Assembly (NCBI RefSeq): GCF_010093535.1
Contig: NW_022985238.1
Location: 27,073 to 91,072 of the forward strand
From: Lindgomyces ingoldianus
Lineage: Eukaryota; Ascomycota; Dothideomycetes; Pleosporales; Lindgomycetaceae
DNA: 64,000 bases
Reading direction: 5' to 3'
Shown: positions 32,464-44,061 of the stretch, piece by piece
Layout: every line of letters starts with the position of its first letter
How positions within the stretch are numbered: position 1 is the stretch's first letter
Notes under the pieces: model-generated
The model's input: the letters and a program-made list of their open reading frames with translations, nothing else
What the model was told of the DNA's origin: nothing
The model's database searches: none
Translations under genes and position numbers: made by a program

Positions 32464-34570
32464 CCATTCCAATTTACGTTCGGGAGGCCTTTTTGGTGTA
32501 TAGGCATGACTACGGATCTAATGTCGGGCGTAATCCTAATGGGCGACATGTAATCCTTACGAGAAACGATCCATTTCTCACGTATGCTATGCCCCAGGCA
32601 CTATCCATCTTTGGGGGTCTTCTACATTCTGTCGTTGCGAGCCTCCATCTTTGGAAACCTTGAATCTTATGAGCGTTTGGTCTGGCGTTCTGTGTTTGTT
32701 TTGGGAGGGGTTGGGGGTACAGGAAAACAAATGCAGTCCTTATTAGTATTACCTTTAATCGGTCCACGCCACTGGCTGGGCGTGTTCGGATAGGGTGCCA
32801 TGTGGTAGGGCTGGGTTGGGCTGGGATGTATTGAGAGTGTACGTGATATTGAAATATGTGTTCAGGATCCTCCAGGTAGCAATCTACCAATTAAAGAATC
32901 AAACGTTGTTGACTTACCTCTTGGGATGCTGGGAGCAATGGTTTTGCATATGTGTATATTAGATGCAAGTGACTGATGGAGGTGACGGCGTCGAGTCTAT
33001 TTCGACGTCTGATGGGACATTGCCATGCAACTTTTTATCTTAAAAAAAAATATGCACCATGTACTAAAATGAGCCTTGAAATGGACCATTCTTCTCAACA
33101 TACATTTCATTGTCCTCGCAATGGTGGACTCAAATGCTGGACGTTGCTAACTTGTGTGAAGGCGTGTGCTCAATCAGAAGCATCTATAAATATCCTGACA
33201 CGAGCATCAAAAAACCTTCAACGCATCCCCGTCGCCCAATTGCAGGCTCACGTTCCATATATCTACAATAGCGCCATCTACAATTTCATTCCCATTCACC
33301 AAGAGCGCCCACCCCGGAGCATCGAAGAGTTCTAACGGCGAAGATGGCGCCGAGGGTCACGGGTAATGACGTTTGGTCCCGAAACGTTTGTGAAGCAAGA
33401 CAGGGCGGACGTTCGAGAACAAGCGTAGTACCACAGAGTCAGCGTTAGCGAGCCCATCATGTAAATAATGAAGAAAGACTTAAAAAGGACTCTGAACGAA
33501 TGCCGCCATGCATCGAAATGATCATGTCGTGATATGTGCAAAATTTAGTCGCTTATTACCCTGATTGGGAAAGCTTAGCTTCTGCAGCTTGCGCATTGCC
33601 TTTGCGGCTGTGGTTGGCGAGCCGTCTTGGACATTGCTCTCTTGTGTGCCACTTGCAGTTGCGGGGATGGAGCCCGTTCAGTCTGCAATACCTCACAATA
33701 TCAACATCTATAATAGCAAAATTCTTATAATTTCATCCTCAGTGAATACGATTGTCTGCAGCGTCGGGAGTCAGCGCTGGACCGTGGCAACTCGACGGCG
33801 CAGAATCCTTGTCAAATCCCCCTAATCTGGACTAGCGCGTCCTTTTCTAAGAGATCCCAAGCAACCCTTCACCATTGCGAGCATCCTTTTCGACCTCTTA
33901 CACCTTCGACAGTTCGCAGACTTGCGTCCTCACCAGCCTCTATTTTCTCCTCATTGGCACTCTTGTCCACTTTCTCGCTGTGTGCAGCGTCGTTTGCATC
34001 CCCCCGTGCCGCAGCTCAGTGGAGCATTTTGTTCTTTTTGCAAGGGTGTTTTCTGACAGCCGTCCTCAAATCCGACGAGTAGACCTACACCTCCAGCGAT
34101 TCGAGAACTCTACCTAGTTCGAATCATCTCCTGCGGCTAGAGGATGAGTCTCTAAGTAGGTGATTTTGCTCTTGGTTTCCGTTTTGCCTCCCTAATCATT
34201 CCGCCACGGGGATCAGTGGTCTTCTTAGCAGTAAGAATTTCATCCCCAACCACCATCTTCATCCCATTCACTCGGAATTTATCTAGCGGGTTCACCATCC
34301 CCACAATTGTTTGCCTCTTGCTGCAAGTGGGCCAGAATTTCTCCAGGTCTCCTGTCTTCATTTGCACGGCTGACAGCCCTGTGCCTCAGGTCCATCATCT
34401 GCCATCAAGTCTTCACCCACAAAAACATTATTGAACAACCTACGCTTAGCTCTCTAGACCTGTAAGCCTCCCGTCCACTCCTCTATTTCATTCAAATGCC
34501 GCGAATGCCGTTGGGCTTCTGTGAGCATGATCACGAGCTAATGCATTGCTTGTTTAGGAGTCTTGCGACA
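32464..34570. other. 2.1-kb intergenic region
   Basis: 3' region of the membrane protein and upstream region of the next gene. Several short openings exist, none supported. An in-frame ATG at 34496 lies 25 codons before the start chosen for the next gene. Confidence 0.5.
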
Positions 34571-37500
34571 ATGCCGCCGAAGCGCAAGACAAAGCCCGCA
34601 AAGGCCAACACACCGACTCCTCAGCCAAAGATGCAGCGTATGTACTTTCCGCCCTACTCTCTCTGCTTAATTATCAATGCCGCCAAACCCATGCTAACAG
34701 GGTCACTTGGCAGCGGCTGGCGAAATCCGGCCTAGCGCCACTAAGCGAAAGAGTAGTGTTGTTCAAGGAGGAAAGACCTCGCGTCTTCAACCCTCTGAAC
34801 CTCTACATATGACTACGCGCGCTGCTTCCAAAGCAGCTTCTAATAATACCAGTCCTGCTGCACCCTCCACCATCGACGGAAGCAGTCGCAGGAGTTCCCT
34901 CAACGACCTCGCGCAAGATGATGGCGGTGTTTCTGACACGGAAGAACGCCCAGCCAAGCGCAGCCGCCTGTCGACAGATTCTGGTTCGCCGCAGGAGCCT
35001 TTCGCATCCCAAATTCCATTGAATGGGTCGCAAACTATCAACGACACTAAATCAACGTCTCGTCGTGGTTCGACTGCAACGAAGCCCGCAAGCAAAAAGC
35101 GACGAGCATCCAGCGACTCTACCGAATCTAGCAAAACTGTTGGCGCTCGTCCGAATGGTCCGAATGCTGCGAATGGTGTTTTTGCTCGCAACGAAAAGGA
35201 CATGTCCGAGAAACAGCCACGCCGCAAGAAGCGCAAGACGAGCGCAACTCCTCCTGAGCCCACTGAACCACCACCTGAACTAACCGACGCTTCTACGCCT
35301 CCGGGCTCACCAGAGCAGCCTCCAGATATTGAGAGCAGCCAAAATGTCCAAACTATTCTTCCTGCCACCAATGGTGAGGTACCTGCAAAGGCCGCTAAGC
35401 GACTTCCGGGTCGTCGCCGCCAGCCGCATGCGAACGTGGTCGTAGAAACGGATCTCCGTCGACAGCTCCCACTCAAGATGGACTATCGCGCTCTTGCCAA
35501 GCAGCAAAAAGTCATGCTTGACGAATTGTCGAGGCGGTCTATCCAAGTTCTGAACAACGATTCCGAGTCTTACAAGAATCTTCCCGAGTATCAAGAGACG
35601 ATCGCCGCATTGAATGAACATAGGGATCGTAGACTTGATCAGCTCAATGCTCAGCGCCAGAACAGGCTAGACGCTGAGGAGCGAGTGTGTGCGGGCCAAG
35701 AGCACAATTTCAAAAACCAGCACATTGTAAGTATTATTTGAGCAATATTCACGTATCGCTAACACATGTGTAGAACACATTCAAGACGCTTCAGGACAAC
35801 CTCATGTTGCATATATATTATGACATGAAGCAGTTACACCGCGAAATGAAAGCCCATGAAGGTGCCACTGATGATGAAGTGAGTGAGAACCATTACGCAA
35901 AACGTTTGCTTTTGCTAACATAGTTCAGGAAAATATCATTGAGCCCACGCACACGGACTTCCCTGCGCTCAACGGCGATGATCGATTGGGATCTCAGTAT
36001 GCCTCTCGTAGCAGGGCGTACATCGAGACTGAACGTATGATTGCTGAAGAAGATAGCCGTGGTCGCCTCGGTGGGTTAGTGCAATCGTTTATGACCAGTG
36101 ACGAGGACTTGAACGATTCGATCGGGAAAGTACCCGCCGGATTTGCGCAATTTACTGGTCCTCCACGCGACGAAGCCATTGCGTTGTACAACGTCGCTAG
36201 TCTTGCTGAAGCGGCCGAAGAAATTGAGAAGACGCCGGCACCATCAGAAGCATCAGCTATCATCCTAAACGAACAGGCCGATGCTCTGTTCATACTTGCA
36301 TCCGTCTCTGCCGACAGGCCACAAGAGCCAACTCATGGTGAGAAACAACTGTCAACTGTGCCCCCTAGCCAAGTCGTCACTCCGGTACCACAGACAGAGC
36401 TACAGAGACAGACTTCACCATTCGCGCCCATGTCCACTGCATCAACTGCCATGTCCTTGGAAACGGCTAGGAGCAGTCCGGCAAAACAGTCACAAGCTCC
36501 AGAGACCTTCACGCCCACCCCTCTCCAGCAAGAGCCTCATGTTGTTCAACCCGGAAAGGAATCAGACACATCCAAGAAGGAAACGCCTGTCAAAGTCTCC
36601 ACTCACCGGATCATGGATATCCTTAATGATGATCAAGATATCGCCCTACCAAGATCACGAGAATCTAGGGCTTCAATTCTGGACCATACTCCCTCTGCCA
36701 GTCCGTCTCGTCGACCAAGTGCCAGCCACAGCCAACACCCGTCTCAGAATGGTTCGCTCCGTATGGAAGCCCTTTATCACAGTCAAGAACAATCAGTCTC
36801 TCGGGAGATGGGAACTCCGTCCGAAGCTTCCGCAGGTATCTCCCAGCAGCGCTCACCGCCTCCAAGCAGTCAGTTCTGGTCCAGCAAAAACCTTGGGTCC
36901 CCAAAAGAGCATGCTCCTGAGGCCCTACCAGACAAAAACCCTCTTGACCGAATTAAGCGCATGTTGGATGCTAAAAAGCAGAACATGTTAGAGCACCACG
37001 CAACAGACGGATATCATGGGTCCCAGGCATCGCAAGGATCACAGGGCCAGCAAACACAGCAAGGACCTCCATCTCGGCGTGGTAGTCTTGAACGACCCAA
37101 CATGGCTCCGCCTTTCGCCCGAGCCTTCAATTCGTATGATCGTCCAGAGAGCCGCGGTGAATCTCGCCGACCATCTGCGGCCTCTCCTCCAACAGGTCAT
37201 TATTCCTATAATCATTCTCCACACGAATCGCATGCCGCTCCGTATGTACCGCCATCACGTCATACCTCTGCCGATCAAGGATCTCGTCAATGGAACGATG
37301 GCAGACGTCTGAGCGGGCCTCCTACACCGCATCAACCACCTCCACCCGCACCATATGGCGCTCCTCCGTATCAACCCTACAATCCTGACTACAGCAGGCC
37401 AGGGCCAACTCCACCGACGCATCAGAGCCCGTACCCACCACCAAATGCTCACTCGATGCCGCCATCCAGCCAGCCCCTACCGGCGAAACCCCCAGGGCCA

Positions 37501-38028
37501 CCAGCCCAGGTCACCTATCGCTTCGCGCACTATGACCCAGCTCCACCAATGATTACATATCCCCAGGCGTCACCTCCAACTTATCCTACAAGTTCCCACC
37601 CCCCTCCTCACGCTATTCCCCCACCACCCCCTCATTACGCAACTCCGTACAATGCATCCCACCAATATCAAGGCTACGTTCCGCCACCAGGCAGCTTCCA
37701 AGCTCCACCACCGCCGCCACCGCAGCCCATGTCCCAATATCCCCCACTAAAAATCCACCAGTATGGCGGCCAACGCATCCTCCCGGCCAACATGGCTCCT
37801 CCACTACCGCAGTCCCCAATGTCGCCTTATGGCCCGCCTCCGCATGCTCCGGCCTTCTCGCAGCAAGCAGGTCCACCCAAGCCTCATTATGAGCACCCAC
37901 CTTCAGCATCTCAGGAGCGCTCTATCCAGGAGTCTCGTCCGCGTCGCCAGTACCGCTCTTGGCATGCTCCAGGCACGGAGTTCAGGAGCTACCAGGGTCC
38001 GAATCAGAGGGGTCGTCGGGGCGGTTGA
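34571..38028 (+). CDS. Large Pro-rich nuclear-type protein with coiled coil, unknown function
   Basis: Exons 34571-34637, 34714-35726, 35774-35878, 35929-38028 give 1094 residues; introns of 76, 47 and 50 bp are canonical. Start MPPKRKTKPAKANTPTPQPK is strongly basic. The N-terminal third is disordered with several nuclear-localisation-like clusters (AKRSRLS, KPASKKRRASS, PRRKKRKTS). The only ordered part lies around residues 290-430: a conserved-looking helical segment (MDYRALAKQQKVMLDELSRR, LNEHRDRRLDQLNAQRQNRL, NTFKTLQDNLMLHIYYDMKQ) crossing the second and third introns. Then an acidic patch (GATDDEENIIEP) and a Pro/Gln/Tyr-rich C-terminus ending RGRRGG. The layout suggests a chromatin- or RNA-associated factor, but this is inference only; I cannot name the family. 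An upstream in-frame ATG at 34496 would add 25 residues. Confidence 0.85.
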
Positions 38029-39381
38029 GAGAAAAGTTTATTACCTTTCCCGTTTCCATATCTATGTTCATTGTGAGCCCCATGTCCTTGTCCATCCACA
38101 TTCCCAGTCTGAGTCCTGTGTACTCCAATCCAACTTTTACAACCCTTTTATCACCCATTTTGCTCTTGCATGCAGATCTTGTCCCCTGCCCCTTTCCCCT
38201 GGCTTTCGGTTCTGAATTTTGGTTTCGGCCTCTGGCCTTTTTTTTTTGGTTTCTGTCTTTGTTTTGCCTTCCTTTCATGTAATTTTGTGGTTCTTGTGCA
38301 TTTTTGCATAGCATGGCGATGGTTTCTGTCGGGCTTTGGCCCTCTTCTTTGATACCATAGGCTGGCTGGCTGGTGCATCTGGCGTTGAGGAGATTGATTG
38401 TATTGTAGTATAGTGAAGCTTTGGACATGACAATGGAGTGGTTGATTGTGCATATCTATACGTGTGGTATGACGTGCAATGTGATGTGTGTAGTTGTTGG
38501 AGTGAATCAATGCAGTTCATGTCGCTGTATTAGGGTGGAATGGCGAGTTGCAAAGGGCATGGAGGGTTAGTGGTGAACACAAGAGAATGTAGAGTAATAA
38601 ACATAAATCCTCACAGTGTACTAGCCAAGCTAAAAGGGTGTTTCCATTCCTAATGACGCTCTAGCCTAGGTATATCGTAGAAGCGCAAGAGGAGCAGTGC
38701 TAAGTTTCAACCTTCGAAAACGTCCCACATCCTACCCAAGCCGCTTCACCAGTATCTACGTCTTTTCGCAACCCCCTTTCTACTTGCTATCCCAACCTCC
38801 ACCTTTCCTCAAATCTAGCTGAAGGAACAAGTTGTCAAACTCTCTACGTTTTTTCTAAACGTCCAGGAACTACGGAATTGCATACCCTAGACGTACAAGA
38901 TCCTTCTGTGTACGGTGTTGGGTGGGTAAGAAAGGGTGTAGGGGCTTACTAGATGGCTGGGAGAATAAAGAGTGGGGGAAGAATGCAGTGAAATATAATG
39001 GTGGTAATAAAGGGGGGAGGCAATCTCAATATCCTAGAGTAGTAGTACACCAGCAGTCTCCAGGCGGGAGAATTAGAATAGAGATGAAGTTTCCGGATGC
39101 TTGCTGGAGTGAGATGGAGAGGAAGAGGATGCTATGTTATGTGAGGAATCAGGGCTTCAGTGAAGCCTGATGCGTGGCTGGTAGATGGACAATGTGACCG
39201 TGGATGTCCAGAACATTCATATGGATCTCCACAGTCTGGACCAGCTTTGCTATATCTAAACAGTCCATTCAATGATGGAGCAGTTCCAGCACCACAGCCC
39301 CAAGCTCACCCCTCAATCCCCACCCCAGGGAATGCCCCCCCCCTTCATCCCGAACAAACGCAGTGAGCGCACCAAACACAC
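38029..39381. other. Convergent 3' intergenic region
   Basis: 1.35 kb between two convergent genes. T-rich at 38150-38290 (3' untranslated region of the upstream gene). No gene supported. Confidence 0.5.
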
Positions 39382-40848
39382 TCAAATCCTCCTCTTCACC
39401 TTAGGTGTAGGTGTCCACTCCCTATCCAACCCCCCACCGCCCTTCCTCTCTTCCCCAAACCCTCCTTCCCGCTTCGGCGTTGATCCACCCACCTTCTCCA
39501 GCAACCTCCTCCCCGCGGGCGTCAAACCCACCGCATCTTTCCTTAACCCCGCTCCCGTAGGCATCCGCCTACCAGGAGTAGGCGCACTCAGAAACCGCGG
39601 TGTATTGTTTCCAAACAGACCCAACCTTGATGCAGAGATAGAAGATGAAGCTTCCGTTTTACCCGCCCTCTTCCCACTAATCCTCTCAACCATTTTATGA
39701 TGCAGTCTCTCCCTCCGATTCGAATCATGAATAGTAAACGGACTCGGCTTCGCATTCGCTCCAAACTTCTCCAGCAAATCTGTCGGCGCGTCCTCTTCTT
39801 CGTCTTCAGGTTCAGGCGGTGTTGCGTCAACGAACGCATACCCGTTCACCCTGGGAGTCTCACTGCCCTCGTATCCAGCCTCACTTTTCGACGTCCGTGG
39901 ACGCCCGGCAATGGCGTCGCGGATCGCGGAGATAGTTGGGGAGGGGGGGTCTTTGCGCTTGGTGGATGAATCGGGGTCGTGGGTGGGGAGTCGAGTATTG
40001 TGATGAAGCAGTGCTTTCGGGGGAGCGAGAGACGCGGAATCTGCTTCTTGCGCACGTGTCGGCGCCCAGGATTCTATGGAGTCGGGGACGAACATGAGAC
40101 TGTTGAAAGCGGTGTGTTTGTGCGTTGTTGGGGCTGCGGGACGGGCGTCAAGATCGTGGGATGGGCGTAATACTACCTCCTTGCCTGCTGATGTTGATGC
40201 TGCTGTGGCGGAGGTGGAGGCGGTGATGACCTTCTGCTGCGCGAGCCGTTGCTTCGAAGGATGCCGATTCCCAATATGCAGCCACTGATTCTCGAGGAAG
40301 CGTTTCGCATTCGCTTTGTCTAGGATCTGGTTGAAGGATTCTTGGTCCTCAGGCGTGTATTTCGCTTGGAAGGCTGTTAGACTTAGATTTAGATCGATGT
40401 CTGGTTTCTGAGTCGCAGCTTCGTTGACACCACTGCCAGCATCCGTCTCCGCGACACTGAGAGGTGTGTCCCCGGCCCACACACTCGGTGTCTCCGCACT
40501 CCCTCCACCTACTCCTCCCTTTGCTCCTCCTCCAAGTCCAGCCATTCCAGCCCTCCTTCCGTGCCTCTTCCCCGGTCCAGGCGTCATAGCCTCCGTCAGC
40601 CTCCTCCCACTCTCCCTAATCCAGCCGTTATTCCCACTGTCCAGCGCACTCAGATACTCCATCTGGGCATCCGTCTCAGCAAGCCCGGGGAAGAAGTCGC
40701 GGCGGATGATGTGCGTGAGTGCGGCAACGTAGGTGTCTTCGTCGAGCACAACGGCGGGGCGCTTGATCCGTTTCGGGGCTGGTGGGGGAGGCATTAGGGA
40801 GCTGGGCGCGGCACGCTTGGTGAGGGATTTTGCTGTCGGGGACGACAT
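39382..40848 (-). CDS. bis1: ES2/DGCR14-family splicing-associated nuclear protein
   Basis: Uninterrupted frame of 488 residues. The ES2 family (human ESS2/DGCR14, fission yeast Bis1) consists of nuclear proteins found with spliceosomal C complexes. The diagnostic N-terminal block is present (VLDEDTYVAALTHIIRRDFF, then PGLAETDAQMEYLSAL), as are the middle block (SLTAFQAKYTPEDQESFNQI, HIGNRHPSKQ), the NGYAFVDATPPEPE block and the C-terminal block (FTIHDSNRRERLHHKMVERI; TPRFLSAPTPGRR; LTPAGRRLLEKVGGSTP). Low-complexity Gly/Ala and Ser/Thr inserts lie between blocks. The family's usual length is 470-580 residues. The start at 40848 precedes a basic segment and is the first ATG of the frame. Identification is firm. 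Confidence 0.93.
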   Translation of the reverse strand: MSSPTAKSLTKRAAPSSLMPPPPAPKRIKRPAVVLDEDTYVAALTHIIRRDFFPGLAETDAQMEYLSALDSGNNGWIRESGRRLTEAMTPGPGKRHGRRAGMAGLGGGAKGGVGGGSAETPSVWAGDTPLSVAETDAGSGVNEAATQKPDIDLNLSLTAFQAKYTPEDQESFNQILDKANAKRFLENQWLHIGNRHPSKQRLAQQKVITASTSATAASTSAGKEVVLRPSHDLDARPAAPTTHKHTAFNSLMFVPDSIESWAPTRAQEADSASLAPPKALLHHNTRLPTHDPDSSTKRKDPPSPTISAIRDAIAGRPRTSKSEAGYEGSETPRVNGYAFVDATPPEPEDEEEDAPTDLLEKFGANAKPSPFTIHDSNRRERLHHKMVERISGKRAGKTEASSSISASRLGLFGNNTPRFLSAPTPGRRMPTGAGLRKDAVGLTPAGRRLLEKVGGSTPKREGGFGEERKGGGGLDREWTPTPKVKRRI

Positions 40849-41469
40849 GGTGGAGGTGTGGGTTGTGGATGTTGGTAACGTTGGTGGTTGAGAGGAGAGG
40901 TGTGGGTGCCTCGGCGGGCGGCTCGGCGAGCGGGATTACTAACAGTTAACTTGTTCAGACGCACTCGTACATAGCCCATAGCAGTTCTTGTGGGCGAGTT
41001 TGTGAGAGAGGCAGAGCGTGGGTGGAAGCGTAAACTGCGAATGTTTGTAGAGAGCGCGGATGCAAGTGCCGATGCAAGTCCCAGTTTTGCAATGTGAAAG
41101 GCGATCTTCCTCACCGCCTTCAGCCCTATCTAGAAGGTGGGATGTAGGATGCGGGATGCGGGCTGCCCTTGTACGCCACGTTCGCATGTGCATTTGCTCT
41201 GAATCTGTTCGGCAGATTTCCATCTTCATTTTCACTGCTAGTTACATAGGTAATGATCAAATTCAGCCAAAGCAGTATTGTCGGACACTGGTAGTATATC
41301 ATTTTCTACACCAGAAGGAGCCTATGGCCATTCCAGGTGATCCCCGGCATCCATATTCCATGCTCCATTTTCTCCAGACGCCATGCGCCGATCCGAGCCT
41401 CTCAATCCGAGGGGCGTGCCACTGATCTAAAACTAGGGAGCGGCGAGACCTTTGCCGAGGAGATCTGAT
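40849..41469. other. Spacer between ES2 gene and TIF6
   Basis: Upstream of the ES2 gene, downstream of TIF6. No coding content supported. Confidence 0.5.
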
Positions 41470-42498
41470 TTAGTAGAAAGATTCCACCATCGCGTCCTTG
41501 TGCGTGGTATTGATGTTTTGCGGGCCATGGCCTTCGCCAAGCCGGAAAACCGATTCAACAACGGACAGCTCTGTGGCCGTTGTGTCGAGACCAGTAACAG
41601 CCATCCAGTCATTAACTACCATGCCCGCGCCCACAACCGCGCTCCCTCTATTCACGCTCCCCGCCACTAGCGGCACCTGCAGCAGACTCGACAGCTCGTC
41701 CTGGTCCTGAATGCTTGTCTTCGGGTGCACGATTCCGCCCTGATTGCTCAATGCCATGTAACTGCCCGTGAGCACGTTGTCTGCGATTGTCTGTCGGAAT
41801 ACCTCGACACCCAGCACGTCTGCTATTATTTCCTCGGTTTCCCGCTCGATGTCCGGGTGCACGAGGGCGACGTGGTCGTTGCAACATATCACGTTTCCGA
41901 GCGCGGAGAGCCGCTCTTCTATCCGCTGGATCTTGACGGCTTCGGGAATCGAGTTGCGCAGGTGCTGAAGTTCTTGGTCGGTGGTGGTGGTAGGGACTAG
42001 AAGGCCTTTGCGATTACTAAATTATTAATTAGCATGATTCCTACAGGGATTCAGAGCATAGTAGAGTAGGGTAGAAGAGGCGAGAGGTGCTCAAGACCAT
42101 CCAAACGTACCCAGCGGTTAACCGTCCTACTATCCTCGTCCCCGCAATCGTGGCATGGCAGATAGGAATGACATCTTGGAGTTCAGCTTCAAAGACACTA
42201 CCACACAAACATCAGCTCCCAAACCACTCTGTTGTATCGCATCGCGTGCCTAAGGTAGGAGCAAATTTCGTACCTGTAGAAGTTCTCCGAAGCTCCAACT
42301 GCGACGATGGCATATGCATTTGTGAGTGTAGAAAAGACACCGACTCTGCGAGAAAAGAATAGTTTTAGCATATGTTTTCTATCTTTTCGGTGTGCATCTG
42401 GCAGCGCAGCGCAAGAAGCAGCTGATCGTGAGGGGAGGGCGAAGGTTAGCGGGGCAATCTCACTCATTTGAATTCTCGAATTGTGCGCGGACCGCCAT
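41470..42498 (-). CDS. TIF6: Translation initiation factor 6 (60S anti-association factor)
   Basis: Exons 42464-42498, 42274-42345, 42111-42197, 41470-42016; 246 residues, the usual length for fungal eIF6. eIF6 binds pre-60S subunits in nucleolus and cytoplasm, is needed for 60S maturation, and blocks premature joining to 40S until released by Efl1/Sdo1. The pentein-fold sequence is intact: start [20 protein letters not shown], then [59 protein letters not shown], and [18 protein letters not shown]. The three introns (118, 76 and 94 bp) all restore the conserved sequence in frame; the first falls only 35 bases after the ATG. Identification is firm. Confidence 0.97.
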
Positions 42499-44061
42499 GA
42501 TTCCAATTCTTTATCCCTGGTTCTATAACACTGGCTCTGGGGAGGAGAGGAGAGAAGCTGGGAGAGAGTTAGAAGCAAAAGAAGGAGCTTGTTCGCGGTG
42601 TTGGAAAGCCTGTTGCTTGTGGGTCGTGAAAAAGTGTGCCAAATCCACAAGCTTTATGAGGGGCCGTTACATCCTCCCCAGGTCTAGCGCAGGCGGACAG
42701 CCAAGCCACAAGCATGCATATTCGACTCATCGCTACTCATATTCTTGCTCCGCCTCAGGCACACTCACGCTCGCAGTCAATGTGAGTGAGTGAGTGATGT
42801 TATGACTGATCATGCGAACAGTCATAACTCTGTGGCGGTGCTGACATTCACACACTTACCCCCCCCGTCGTCATGCTTCTGGGTTTCTCGCCCGTGGCCC
42901 ATGGATCGCTTGCGGGTAATGAACCTTTGAAACTCCCTCTCATCTCGTCAAGCTCGTTCTCATTCTCCAGCATCAGCCTTGCCGACACCAAGGATAGATG
43001 CACGTTCAGGGCCAGGGCTTGTTGCACCATGTTCATCGCCATTCGGGCCTGTCAAGAGCGCACAGATTCACGATGAGTCGTTCATGTCCCCAGTCCTTCA
43101 CCACCTTTCCCATCTCCAGCCCTGGGGGTCGGTCGAACGCACAGCCAGGGGCAGTGGCGCTCGAGCCTCAACAACCTCGACAGACTTCACATGAGTACAC
43201 GAGCCAAGTATCATCAAACGAGCCTCATCCCATGTTCGCATCTGTCACCGCGCCATCTCCAGGTCAGTCAGTCAGTCATACGAAGGTCCGTATCCAAAAT
43301 TTCCCGTCATGGAAGCAAAAGTGTTTGATTTAGCGCCGGCCTCCAACCATCATTTCGTTACGGGGCCGGTGCATCTACAATTACAAGATCATATAGTTCG
43401 TGAAAACTACATTAAATGGAGGGACAGGGGGTTGTGCACGCGTTGTGCCATGTCGTGAATCCAATTCAGGATCTCAAAGTGATACCAATCTTAAGTGATA
43501 CAATGAAAAAGCACGCTAGTGTGCTGTGCTGTGCTGTGCTGTGCTGTACAGAGTGGGTGCAAGGTGGGGTAATATATCAATGGGAAAAGCAGAGGTCTAT
43601 ACGCCCGCTATGCATGCGATGCAGAACGCAGCTCAGAACAGAACCGCTCGTTCGGCTCGCTCGCTCTCATAAAATCCAAAAGTCCAACAAATAGAAAAAT
43701 CCAACAAGGTTTTGTACAACTGTCTACGTGACAATCGCAGCAGACTTGAAACGATACGAGAAGATCGTGGAAAGTCGTCGCGTTACACATAGATAGATGG
43801 GTAAGAAATACATAATTGATTAAAAGACGTAAAATGGGCATTGATGGGGTCGTGAATGTGTGTGGTCTTCGTTAAGGAAATTTTGGGTGTTGGTTGTGGG
43901 GGAAGGGATTAAGGAGATGAGTAGTGCCAGGTGAGCGTTGGGAGTATGACAATCAGATGGTAGGTAGTACGGTACGGTAGATGGTAGATGGAGATAGACA
44001 TCGACGACGCTGATGTGGGGCCATAAGGCAAGACAATATCGCGCGGGTTGCTGGAGGATAT
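42499..44061. other. 1.56-kb intergenic region with pentanucleotide repeat
   Basis: Holds the TIF6 promoter and the 3' region of the serine-rich gene. A GTGCT tandem repeat (about five copies) lies at 43521-43547. No gene supported; the openings at 42848-43333 lack any recognisable content. Confidence 0.5.
43521..43547 (+). repeat. (GTGCT)n microsatellite
   Basis: About five perfect copies of a five-base unit in non-coding DNA. Confidence 0.9.

Noticed and set aside
34787..35476. 229-codon minus opening opposite the nuclear-type protein
   Set aside because: Antisense shadow with Gly/Arg/Ser bias; the plus strand has a consistent four-exon model.
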